A stretch of DNA of 13,335 bases from Chloroflexota bacterium (lineage in GTDB: Bacteria > Chloroflexota > Dehalococcoidia > Lucifugimonadales > JACPCL1): NCBI GenBank assembly GCA_016210375.1, contig JACQUH010000241.1:1-13335 (forward strand), read 5' to 3'. Under the pieces are notes generated by a model that saw only the letters and a program-made list of their open reading frames with translations, made no database searches and was not told the origin of the DNA. Numbering within the stretch: the first letter of the stretch is position 1; every line of letters begins with the position of its first letter. Of this stretch, positions 7,220-13,335 are shown piece after piece. The translations under genes and the position numbers were made by a program.

Positions 7220-7555
7220 CTAACGGCTGGGAGGGACGGCGGCGAACTGGCGCTCCAGGCGGGACTGGAGAGCCGAGAGGCCGGGGCTGAGGCGCACGGG
7301 ATACTGGGGCGCCCGCCGCAACGCCTTGTACCGGTGCGGCAGACGGGCGAACTCATCCTGGAAGCGAAGGCGTATATCGTCCAGGGAGGGCAAGGGGTGA
7401 AGGATGCGGCCTCCCTCCATGACTCTGGTCAGGAGGGGCTGGCCAGCGGCCTTTAAGGGCTCGTCCCGCAGGGCGATAGTGTCCCGCTGGAGATGCCCAG
7501 CGGCGTCGGTGCGGCGATAGACCTGCTTCTGGTCTGCCAGGGAGACCTGTCCGGT
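7220..7555 (-). pseudogene. pncB: C-terminal remnant of nicotinate phosphoribosyltransferase
   Basis: Minus-strand translation from about 7555 to the stop at 7220-7222 gives a run typical of the C-terminal end of NAPRTase. It contains GQVSLADQKQVYRR, then RDTIALRDEP, GQPLLTRVMEGGRIL, a helix with FARLPHRYKAL, and QYPVRLSPGLSAL near the end. NAPRTase makes nicotinate mononucleotide in NAD salvage. Only about 110 residues remain, against more than 400 in the family; the catalytic barrel and N-terminal domain are absent. The frame stays open further, to 8068, but there it is only antisense to znuC and no longer resembles the enzyme. The fragment meets the znuC fragment head-to-head at 7541-7555. 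Whether this is a genomic rearrangement or an assembly join cannot be told from one sequence. Confidence 0.75.
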
Positions 7556-7969
7556 GGCCAGCAGCAGCGCGCCTTCCTGGCCCGCGCCCTGGTCGGCAGC
7601 CCCAGGGTGCTGCTCCTGGACGAGCCTACCTCCGGCGTAGACATCAAGACCCGGGACGACGTGATGCACCTCCTGGACCAACTCAACCACCAGGATATCA
7701 CCATCATCATGACCACCCATGAGATCAACGCCGTGGCGGCCCACTTGCCCTGGGTGGTCTGCCTGAACGGCCGCATTCTGGCCGAGGGGCCGCCCAACCA
7801 GGTGTTCACACCGGAGACCCTTCAACTGACCTACGGCGCAGAGATGCCAGTGACCCAGTACCAGGGCATGACCCTGGTAACCGAACGCCCCCACTTCTTT
7901 GGCCGCCAGGCCGTGCGAGGCAACAGCGATCCCGGCCACACCAGCGGCGAGCATCGGCCCCATGCTTGA
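7541..7969 (+). pseudogene. znuC: C-terminal half of a ZnuC/MntB-type ABC transporter ATPase
   Basis: Homology begins abruptly at the ABC signature GDLSGGQQQR (7541 onward). It continues through Walker B (LLLDEPTSGVD), the D-loop and the H-loop histidine (TTHEI), to a normal C-terminus. The Walker A half, roughly the first 120-130 residues, is missing, and the sequence in its place belongs to the inverted pncB remnant. An open frame with an ATG exists from 7493, but its first 16 or so residues are antisense pncB. Without Walker A it cannot bind ATP normally. Its stop overlaps the znuB start by 8 bp, the usual znuCB coupling. The family energises zinc or manganese uptake. Zinc is favoured by the adjacent Fur-type gene. 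No znuA binding-protein gene is present. Confidence 0.85.
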
Positions 7970-8845
7970 ACCACTGCAGTACCAGTTCTTTGTCCGAGGG
8001 ATCGTGGCTGCCACCCTGGTGGGCGGTCTCTGCGGACTCATCGGCGTGTATGTGGTGCTGCGGCGCATGGCCTATATCGGCCACGGCCTGTCCCACGCGG
8101 TCTTTGGCGGCGCGGTGGTCAGCTACGTCATGTCCATCAACTTCTTCCTGGGCGCCAGTCTCTGGGGCTTTATCGCTGCGGTCCTCATCAATCTCACCAC
8201 CCGCAAGCGCACAATAGGCGCCGACGCAGCCATCGGTATTGTTACCACCGCCAGCTTTGCCCTGGGCGTCGCCCTTATCAGCCGCTACAAGACGTTCACC
8301 CGTAGCTTTGATGCTGCTCTCTTCGGGAACATCCTTGGTGTGGCCCCGGCAGACCTGTGGGCCATCGTAGTGGTCGCCCTGTTCACCCTGGCAGTGGTCC
8401 TGGTAGGATACAAGCACTTCCTCTTCTCCACTTCTCCACCTTTGACCCGGAAGTGGCGGGCTTTTACGGCGTAGCCACCGGGTGGGTTGACACAACCCTG
8501 GCCCTGGTCCTGGCCGCCACCATCGTTGTCTCCATCCAGGTCCCGGGTGTGACCATGATAGCCGCCGCCATCGTCATCCCCCCCATAGTCGCCCGGCTCC
8601 TGACCAACAGCTTCAGCCACATGATGGTGCTCTCCACGGCTATTGGCGCTTTCTGCGGTCTGGCTGGCATCTACATCAGCTTCTTTGTAGACGTCTCCTC
8701 CGGGGCCACGGTGGTGCTCTTCTCCGCGGCGCTCTTCCTGGTCGCGCTGGCCTTCACCTCCCTGAGGGCCAGGCAGCTCTCCGCCCGGGGCAGGGCCGCC
8801 AGCAAAGCTCCCCTGCCTTCCCCAGAGACCAGCCCCTTTGAGTAG
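7962..8845 (+). pseudogene. znuB: ZnuB-type ABC transporter permease, frameshifted
   Basis: The ATG at 7962 starts LEPLQYQFFVRGIVAATLVG, a typical ABC-3 family (ZnuB/MntB) permease opening, followed by YVVLRRMAYIGHGLSHAVFGG. The frame runs into an early stop at 8472-8474. The remaining transmembrane segments (TTLALVLAATIVVSIQVPGVTMIAAAIVIPPIVARLL and onward) continue in another frame to 8845. The cause is visible: CTTCTCCA occurs twice in tandem (8423-8430 and 8431-8438). Removing one copy restores FLFSTFDPEVAGFYG and gives a 291-residue protein of normal length. As it stands, the protein loses its last 3-4 helices. The lesion may be a pseudogene mutation, a reversible tandem-repeat switch or a sequencing error. 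Confidence 0.85.
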
Positions 8846-8858
8846 GGTGTTGATTTTC

Positions 8859-8900
8859 TGCACCCCAGCCTGGAGGCTGGTGCATCATGCCGCCCCCTTA
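8859..8900 (+). repeat. Hairpin after znuB, related to the centre of the 5244-5352 repeat
   Basis: An inverted repeat (arms 8859-8871 and 8874-8884, with a 2-nt bulge) lies 13 bp after the znuB stop. It is followed by TCATGCCGCCCCCTTA, which resembles the centre of the 5244-5352 element. There is no U-tract, so a classical intrinsic terminator is not supported, although the hairpin could still slow transcription. Confidence 0.45.
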
Positions 8901-8930
8901 TAGTCTTGTGCGGAATAACCTAACCCCCTT

Positions 8931-9105
8931 GATCCCCCTTCCCTCTTAGGGAAGGGGGAACTGGCAAATGTGAGAATCTGGGCACGGCTGAGCCGTGCCC
9001 AGATTCTCACAAGAAATCTATCCGCCTTTCCGTTGCGGAAAGGGGGATAAGAGGGGGAGAGGTCAGAACCGCGAAAGCACAACAATTTGGTTGATGACCA
9101 TAGGG
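8931..9105 (+). repeat. Hairpin repeat family, copy D (complete)
   Basis: Hairpin 1 is a 12-bp stem (8933-8944 and 8948-8959). Hairpin 2 is a perfect 20-bp stem around a single central base (8970-8989 and 8991-9010). Hairpin 3 is a 14-bp stem with one mismatch (9019-9032 and 9036-9049). The terminal motif TTGGTTGATGACCAT is at 9087-9101. A further GGGGAC...GTCCCC hairpin (9103-9120) follows, and its right arm can pair instead with 9131-9142. The rest of the gap, to 9320, has only short open frames without recognisable content. Confidence 0.8.
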
Positions 9106-9320
9106 GACGGTTCTGTCCCCCTTGCCCTTTGGGAGAGGGGACCAGGAACAGAGGCACTGGCTTGGGGGATGGCACAAAAAGAGAGGGCCGCTGGGGGCGG
9201 GAAAAAGGAACCCGAGGAGAAGGCCAGGGACGCCGCCGGGCCGAGGGAAGAGACGGGTGGCAGAGGGCTACTTGCAGGGGCTGAGCACACCTCTTACGCT
9301 TCTCTGGAACAACCTGTACC

Positions 9321-9818
9321 TCAGGCCGCGCGCTTCACTTCAGCCGTCGTTTTCGGGAACACCTGGAACACGATGATGTTCCCGCTGAGAGGGCATTTCA
9401 TCTCAACGTTGGCGCTTTCTCCGCTCTCCCGGACATGCTGCACTACCGGCTGCAGGACATGGACTGCGGGACCGCACATCGCGGGGCTAGGTCTCCCGTT
9501 GGCATAGACATACGCCGCCCCGACTCTGTACTGGACCCCCCTGGCACACGCCCCCGATGCGCTCACCAGTTTCGCTACCACCAGCCCTGGGGCATGCTCC
9601 GCTGCCGCTGGTACCGGCCCTAGCCATCGCCTGGGCAACCTGGTTACTTGCCAGACGCCTGCAACAGATGCTCCCAGGGCGATGGCGCCAAGCATCAGGG
9701 CCATCAAGATGAACCCTCCGCCCACCATCAAGAACAGCAGACATGCAGCCAGGGAGACCCCCAGGAGGGGCCAGAGCATAAATTCCCACACGCCTTGCTT
9801 GCTTCTCGGGTCAATCAT
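9321..9818 (-). CDS. Small membrane protein with TIGR04076-like C-terminal domain
   Basis: The ATG at 9818 has a strong GAGGAGG ribosome-binding site (9824-9830), so the longer open frame to 9941 is rejected. The 165-residue product has two adjacent hydrophobic segments (about residues 9-55). A soluble domain follows with conserved-looking cysteines and glycines: SASGACARGVQYRVGAAYVY, SPAMCGPAVHVLQPVV and CPLSGNIIVFQVFP. The pattern (Cys-x-x-Gly, Met/Leu-Cys-x-x-Ala, terminal Cys-Pro then Ile-Val-Phe-x-Val) resembles the uncharacterised TIGR04076 family. That match is from memory and moderate. Function is unknown; the cysteines could bind metal. It is a single gene, with repeats on its downstream side and a tyrA fragment on its upstream side. 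Confidence 0.65.
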   Translation of the reverse strand: MIDPRSKQGVWEFMLWPLLGVSLAACLLFLMVGGGFILMALMLGAIALGASVAGVWQVTRLPRRWLGPVPAAAEHAPGLVVAKLVSASGACARGVQYRVGAAYVYANGRPSPAMCGPAVHVLQPVVQHVRESGESANVEMKCPLSGNIIVFQVFPKTTAEVKRAA

Positions 9819-9952
9819 GGACGCCTCCTCAAGCGCCCAGCCCCCGCAACTCTGCCACCTTCCAGTATACACCTGCGCAATCTGTAGGGTACTCCGGGGC
9901 CGAATCCCCCGGGCGCTGCGCTGGGGGCCCTCTTCAACCATTTCCCCCTACC

Positions 9953-10020
9953 CTTACCCCAAACAGACGCAGCCCCCTGACCACCTCGGCCAGGCAGGCG
10001 TTGGGGGTCGCGGTCGCCGA
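9953..10020 (-). pseudogene. Duplicated fragment of the tyrA 3' end (left direct repeat)
   Basis: This 68-bp stretch is about 85-90% identical to 10580-10646, the last coding part of the TyrA-like gene, in the same orientation. Read on the minus strand in the matching frame, it encodes NACLAEVVRGLRLFGVR, against DACLAEVVKALRLFGVR in the intact gene. One base is inserted further inward. It has no start codon and is not expressed as a protein in any obvious way. Together with the intact tyrA end, it brackets hicAB. Confidence 0.7.
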
Positions 10021-10028
10021 GCAAATCA

Positions 10029-10244
10029 TCAACCCCCCACCGATACGAGCTTGGCCTTTGTAATGGGCTCGGGGATGGGGTGGTGCGCCTCCTTGAGCGC
10101 CTGGATGTACAGTTCTACAGCTTCACCCATCAATCCCTCGGTCTCTTCCAGGGTATCAGCACATGCAATGCACCCGGGTAAGTCTGGCGCATACGCCGAA
10201 TAGTTGTGCCCTGTCCATTCGTAGATAACCACGAACTCTTTCAT
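10029..10244 (-). CDS. hicB: HicB-family antitoxin
   Basis: The 71-residue product has the partial RNase H-like HicB fold: KEFVVIYEWTGHNYSAYAPDLPGCIACADTLEE, then a helix EGLMGEAVELYIQALKEAHHPIPEP. The DLPGC(I/V) and P.P motifs are typical. It neutralises the HicA toxin by direct binding. No separate DNA-binding domain (helix-turn-helix or ribbon-helix-helix) is seen at the C-terminus, so this is the short form. Its ATG overlaps the hicA stop by 4 bp (10241-10244), and the order is toxin first. Confidence 0.9.
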   Translation of the reverse strand: MKEFVVIYEWTGHNYSAYAPDLPGCIACADTLEETEGLMGEAVELYIQALKEAHHPIPEPITKAKLVSVGG

Positions 10245-10435
10245 TTTGGATCCTCCAACTCTGCCTGCTTCCAGATGCTTTTCAAAGTGCCGGACGCAAC
10301 TTCCTTGCTTGGGTGCCCTGCTACCACCACGATGCCCTTTTTGACTGGGTGCTTCAGTATTCGGTGGCTTCCGCGAGTACGGTCTATATACCAGCCATCC
10401 TCACGCAGGCGTCTCAGAACGTCACGTATGTTCAC
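10241..10435 (-). CDS. hicA: HicA-family mRNA interferase toxin
   Basis: The 64-residue product is a dsRBD-like HicA protein with the catalytic-histidine motif RGSHRILKHP (His24), then GIVVVAGHPSKEVASGTLKSIWKQA. HicA toxins cleave mRNA when free of HicB. The length is normal for the family and the catalytic His is present, so the toxin looks intact. The start codon is GTG (10433-10435) with a weak ribosome-binding site, which would keep toxin output low. The upstream interval to tyrA (10436-10560) shows no clear promoter to me. Confidence 0.92.
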   Translation of the reverse strand: MNIRDVLRRLREDGWYIDRTRGSHRILKHPVKKGIVVVAGHPSKEVASGTLKSIWKQAELEDPK

Positions 10436-10560
10436 GAGGACAAGCCTTGATGGGCGTGTTCCGAAATCTCTCGTGTCGGCAAGAAGGGTTGTAAGCTAGA
10501 TATGGCAACTGACGCGAAGTGCGAGGCACGACTTTGTTGTGACTTGCTCTGGTTGTCATT

Positions 10561-12174
10561 TCACCTACCCCCCGCCGTTCTTACCCCAAACAGGCGCAGG
10601 GCCTTGACCACCTCGGCCAGGCAAGCGTCCGGGTCACGGTCGCCGAAAATGGCCAGGCGGAGCACACGGTTCCGGAGGCCGTACCGACCGAGCCATGCGC
10701 CCTCCGCCGGCTCGGCCACCCTGCCGGACACAACCGACGGGTTGATGAGGGCCAGCACCTGGCACAGGTAGTCCAGGTCCACGGCCTGGTCTGTCAGCAC
10801 CGAAACGTCGCGCTGGTGGTGCTGGAGGTTTGCCCGTCGCCAGGCCACCGTCTCCTCCGCCGAGAGCACCCGCCGGATGTTGTGGCGCAGGACCCGCGTC
10901 TGGCGGGCCCGCAGGCTGCGTCCCACCTTGCGCAGGGCCGCCTCGGACTCGGCGTCGTAAGCGATGAACCACGCGCCGCCGGCCTGGGCGGCCCGCTCCT
11001 CCATGTCCACGCTCTGTCCGTCAACGTCGTGGACCAGTCCCACGTGGGTAACGGAGGGCTCCGCAGGGTTCAGCGGGTCCCCGGCCAGGAGCACCGTAAG
11101 CTGCCCCGTTTCCTTGCGCAGGTACAGCTCCCTGTAGCTCCCCTGCACGCTGTCCACCAGGGCCCGGGAGTTGGCGTAGGCGCGGGCGACGTCGGAGCCT
11201 TTGTAGGAGTCAATAACCTCCTGGATGGCGGCCTGCACCTGGGCCTGGTCCCCGGAGAACTGGCGGGCAATCTCCTGAGCAGCCTGGAGAAAGAGGGAGC
11301 GCACCTTGCTGGCATCAGGCTGGGCCTGGATCTGGGCGTAGAGGCGTGGGTTGCCGCCGATGATGCGCGCCGTGAAGGCCGCCAGGATGCCGTAGGGCGG
11401 CGTGCTGACCTTGAAGGACTGCTCCAGGTTGAAGCCAAGGGACCCGGCCTGGGCCAGGGTGCGGCCAAACACCAGGTAGCAGAAATGGGCCAGGGTCTGG
11501 ATGAACAGCATGTGCAGGTCGTGGTCCTGGGCGGGCATCTCTTCCACTACCGCGCCAAAGGAGCGCACCACGTCTCGGTACCATTGATAGAAGGCGGCGT
11601 CGGTGCGCGGCGTCGGCGTCATGACCATGACCTGCCCCACGAGATCTGGCACCGCGGGGCCGAAGAGGGGGTGCGTGCCCAGGACCGAGACCCCCTCTGG
11701 GGCGTGGCGCAGCATGGCGGGCAGGGCGACACTCTTGGTAGAGCAGACGTCAAAGACGTGGGCCCCCGGGCGCAGAAGGGGAAGAACAGCGGCGCACGCC
11801 TGCCCCATGGACTCCTCGGGCACGGCCACCATCACCATGCGATAGTCCTCCAGGGGCAGAGGCCCGGGAGGCGGCGCGGCCCTGGTTGGCACCGCCGCCC
11901 ACTCCGCCGCGAGGCTGCCGCCAGCGCGGGCGTAGTCCAGGCGCAGGGCGTCCATGGGCGCATCCAGGCGTGCCAGCTCCGCCGCGTGCTGCGAGCCGGG
12001 GAAGGCATCGGGGGAAGCGCTGCGACCCGCCAGGGGTTTGACGTCAGCCAGGGTGATGCGCCCCATGCCGGGCACGCGGGCGAAGAGGCGCTTGGCCAGC
12101 CACAGGCCAATGCCGTCGCCGCCTCCCAGGATGAGGAGGGGGGAATATTCTTGATCTTTAGCAAGCATTTCCAA
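10561..12174 (-). CDS. tyrA: TyrA-like prephenate/arogenate dehydrogenase with unassigned C-terminal region
   Basis: The 537-residue product starts with an NAD(P)-binding fold whose glycine loop is LLILGGGDGIGLWLAKRL (13-30), closer to archaeal-type TyrA than to the usual GLGLIGGS. DVCSTK (142-147) and LGTHPLFGP (165-173, with the catalytic-type His168) are TyrA landmarks. The helical dimerisation domain follows, with HMLFIQTLAHF (221-231). The enzyme performs oxidative decarboxylation in tyrosine synthesis. About 190 residues beyond this (roughly 350-537) match no domain I can name and could be regulatory. The start may be TTG at 12174 or ATG at 12168; neither has a good ribosome-binding site. 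The gene begins 3 bp after the AbiJ-like stop. Its last 67 bp are repeated at 9953-10020. Confidence 0.85.
   Translation of the reverse strand: MEMLAKDQEYSPLLILGGGDGIGLWLAKRLFARVPGMGRITLADVKPLAGRSASPDAFPGSQHAAELARLDAPMDALRLDYARAGGSLAAEWAAVPTRAAPPPGPLPLEDYRMVMVAVPEESMGQACAAVLPLLRPGAHVFDVCSTKSVALPAMLRHAPEGVSVLGTHPLFGPAVPDLVGQVMVMTPTPRTDAAFYQWYRDVVRSFGAVVEEMPAQDHDLHMLFIQTLAHFCYLVFGRTLAQAGSLGFNLEQSFKVSTPPYGILAAFTARIIGGNPRLYAQIQAQPDASKVRSLFLQAAQEIARQFSGDQAQVQAAIQEVIDSYKGSDVARAYANSRALVDSVQGSYRELYLRKETGQLTVLLAGDPLNPAEPSVTHVGLVHDVDGQSVDMEERAAQAGGAWFIAYDAESEAALRKVGRSLRARQTRVLRHNIRRVLSAEETVAWRRANLQHHQRDVSVLTDQAVDLDYLCQVLALINPSVVSGRVAEPAEGAWLGRYGLRNRVLRLAIFGDRDPDACLAEVVKALRLFGVRTAGGR
10580..10646. repeat. 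Right direct repeat: 3' end of tyrA
   Basis: This is the intact partner of the 9953-10020 copy, lying inside the last codons of the TyrA-like gene. The two copies are about 627 bp apart, start to start, in direct orientation, and hicAB lies entirely between them. This could be an integration site at a gene end or the trace of a tandem duplication. Confidence 0.65.
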
Positions 12175-12177
12175 GTA

Positions 12178-13071
12178 TCAAGGCGCTTTCAACGCAGTTT
12201 GGTCTGCTTTGGCAACCAACAGAAGCATAGCGGCGATAGACGACGTCAGTACGAACTCTGCGTCTGCCAACTGAATCTTCTGTTTGCCATCAATCAAAGC
12301 ATGCCCAGCACCAGGTGCGTCTCCTCTGTACGCCTCAATCTTCAAAAGAGTGTCACGTAGTATCGGGTGAATCCTTGTTTTCAAGGGCTCGGCATTTAGT
12401 ACGTCCCGTAGAGAGTCCTTATTGGGAATCAACGTTCTTGCCACACCTTCCAATGCCCCAACTGAATCCTTGACACAGTTTTCTACATCCGGCTCTGGTC
12501 GTGTATCCAATGCCTTGATTGCTTTCAGCAATTGGTTGTGTGGCCGTATGAATCGCTCATCCTTCAAGATTTCAAGGGCTTGTTCAATCTGGGAGGCAAC
12601 TGGCTCTGGCCTACGCCTCTCCATCTTCCCTCCCCGCATGGCCCATTGTAATCCACCCCCTAGCATCAAGTCATTGAATACTTCTTCAAAGGCAACTGAT
12701 GCCTTTCTTGGGGATCTGTCCGAGATGTCCAAGACTTGGTAGATGATTTCAGCTATGTCAAAAAAAGTGTACCACGCACACATTTCTACAATCATTTCAA
12801 TATTCCGTTGCTGTATGGGTATTGCCCAAGACCGATAGTTACTAGAAAACCTATGGTTCAGGGTTATTTCGTGGATAGAAAAGCAGAAGTCATAAATATT
12901 TGAATACACGTTGCTTTCAAAATGGTATATATGTGAGCTTGCATCGTATCTCGTTACTATGTTGAACAGCAAGTTGACCAGTCCGGCTCTTGCTTCATCA
13001 GGCAAATAGTCGTGTGGATTCAGAGGCGGCCTGGGCTTCACTGGGAAGCGGTTAGAGAATTGTTCTTCCAT
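12178..13071 (-). CDS. AbiJ-like abortive-infection protein (putative)
   Basis: The ATG at 13071 gives 297 residues beginning MEEQFSNRFPVK. The phrase FSNRF at the very N-terminus, followed by LPDEARAGLVNLLFNIV, resembles the AbiJ N-terminal domain 4 pattern, which favours this start over the ATG at 13188 inside pheS. The C-terminal region (about residues 180-285: NQLLKAIKAL, VKDSVGALEGVARTLI, then RGDAPGAGHAL and a final hydrophobic helix) resembles Abi C-terminal/HEPN-like domains with a late Gly-His motif. Such proteins are linked to phage defence. No nuclease motif is certain. The gene is visibly richer in A/T than its neighbours and splits pheS from tyrA, which suggests acquisition. An AAGGG stretch about 11 nt before the ATG may be the ribosome-binding site. 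The family call is from pattern recognition only. Confidence 0.6.
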   Translation of the reverse strand: MEEQFSNRFPVKPRPPLNPHDYLPDEARAGLVNLLFNIVTRYDASSHIYHFESNVYSNIYDFCFSIHEITLNHRFSSNYRSWAIPIQQRNIEMIVEMCAWYTFFDIAEIIYQVLDISDRSPRKASVAFEEVFNDLMLGGGLQWAMRGGKMERRRPEPVASQIEQALEILKDERFIRPHNQLLKAIKALDTRPEPDVENCVKDSVGALEGVARTLIPNKDSLRDVLNAEPLKTRIHPILRDTLLKIEAYRGDAPGAGHALIDGKQKIQLADAEFVLTSSIAAMLLLVAKADQTALKAP

Positions 13072-13159
13072 CAAAATGCGCCCTTGCGACTTTTCAACGC
13101 GTACTTTGCGGTTCAGGAGGTCGAAGATCGTACCGTGGTCGTATAGGCCTGGCGTCAGC

Positions 13160-13335
13160 CTAAAACTGCCGCAGGAACCGCACGTCATTCGCGTAGAAGT
13201 GGCGGATGTCGTCTATGCCGTACTTCAGCATGGCGATGCGCTCCGGCCCCATACCGAAGGCGAAGCCAGTGTACACCTCCGGGTCGTAGCCCACGCCCGC
13301 CAGCACGCTGGGGTGCACCATGCCCGCGCCCATCA
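13160..13335 (-). CDS. pheS: Phenylalanyl-tRNA synthetase alpha subunit, C-terminal end (partial)
   Basis: The frame enters from the right edge of the window and ends at the stop codon 13160-13162. It encodes MGAGMVHPSVL, then GFAFGMGPERIAMLKYGIDD, then IRHFYANDVRFLRQF. The Gly-Met-Gly-Pro-Glu-Arg stretch is class II synthetase motif 3 of PheS, and the ending RFLRQF is the usual PheS C-terminus. The enzyme charges tRNA-Phe as an alpha2-beta2 complex with PheT. pheT is not seen here; the gene immediately downstream is the AbiJ-like one, so pheT is either elsewhere or displaced. The N-terminal part lies outside the window. Confidence 0.95.
   Translation of the reverse strand, partial: MGAGMVHPSVLAGVGYDPEVYTGFAFGMGPERIAMLKYGIDDIRHFYANDVRFLRQF

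Noticed and set aside
7556..8068. Extension of the minus-strand pncB frame up to an ATG at 8068
   Set aside because: Beyond about 7555 the frame is only the antisense of znuC and znuB coding sequence, and no NAPRTase-like sequence continues.
8859..8884. Intrinsic terminator after znuB
   Set aside because: The hairpin is real but no T-run follows, and it resembles a repeat element found elsewhere in the window.
8995..9507. 170-codon plus-strand open frame after znuB
   Set aside because: It starts inside a hairpin repeat, is low-complexity, and runs antisense into the 9321-9818 gene.
10462..10560. Possible decayed relative of the 3873-4001 MITE-like repeat (shared GAAATCTC and GCTAG.TATGGC words)
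   Set aside because: Spacing between the shared words differs by about 17 bp and no terminal inverted repeats are clear, so it may be chance.
10816..12360. 514-codon plus-strand open frame opposite tyrA and the AbiJ-like gene
   Set aside because: It is antisense to a clear TyrA protein, its translation is low-complexity (His, Gly and Arg rich), and such shadows are common in GC-rich DNA.
13072..13188. Longer AbiJ-like start within pheS
   Set aside because: The extra N-terminal residues include the pheS end read in another frame, and the family-like motif begins right after the ATG at 13071.
1..13335. CRISPR array, tRNA, rRNA or integrase gene
   Set aside because: None seen. The repeats are palindromic and dispersed rather than regularly spaced, and no integrase or transposase frame is recognisable.

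Overview
This window looks like GC-rich chromosomal DNA of a free-living bacterium. A Chloroflexota (Dehalococcoidia-like) or similar uncultured lineage is my best guess, from the MoxR/DUF58/DUF4129 locus, the archaeal-type TyrA next to pheS, and the many hairpin repeats between genes. That assignment is inference. No rRNA, tRNA or CRISPR array is visible.

Layout. Positions 1-300 hold the end of a hairpin repeat and a good sigma70-type promoter. Next is an unrecognised, possibly barrel-like protein gene (296-1084, +). It converges on and overlaps by 4 bp a leftward operon: moxR AAA+ ATPase (4088-5062), DUF58 protein (2601-3818) and DUF4129 membrane protein (1081-2604). The operon has a strong promoter with a palindrome over its -35 box at 5120-5148. 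A 129-bp MITE-like inverted repeat sits between moxR and the DUF58 gene.

The middle (5244-9110) is metal homeostasis embedded in repeats. A Fur/Zur-type regulator (5721-6149) has its own promoter and a candidate operator, and is followed by a NiCoT/UreH-like metal permease (6212-6958). After a repeat comes a broken region. The C-terminal end of a nicotinate phosphoribosyltransferase gene (minus strand, 7220 to about 7555) is joined head-to-head to the C-terminal half of a ZnuC-type ABC ATPase (plus strand, from about 7541 to 7969). The following znuB permease gene is frameshifted by an 8-bp tandem duplication. The zinc-type ABC importer therefore looks inactivated twice, unless the assembly is wrong.

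The right part (9321-13335, all minus strand) holds a small membrane protein with a TIGR04076-like tail, a hicAB toxin-antitoxin pair, a TyrA-like prephenate/arogenate dehydrogenase with an unassigned C-terminal region, an AT-richer AbiJ-like gene, and the end of pheS. The hicAB pair is flanked by direct repeats of the tyrA 3' end. This reads as a conserved pheS-tyrA neighbourhood that has received two defence or stability modules.

Four copies of a three-hairpin element, all in the same orientation (about 1-100, 5390-5547, 7039-7215, 8931-9105), are the most striking non-coding feature. Their central palindromes differ in sequence, but each is perfectly or almost perfectly self-complementary.
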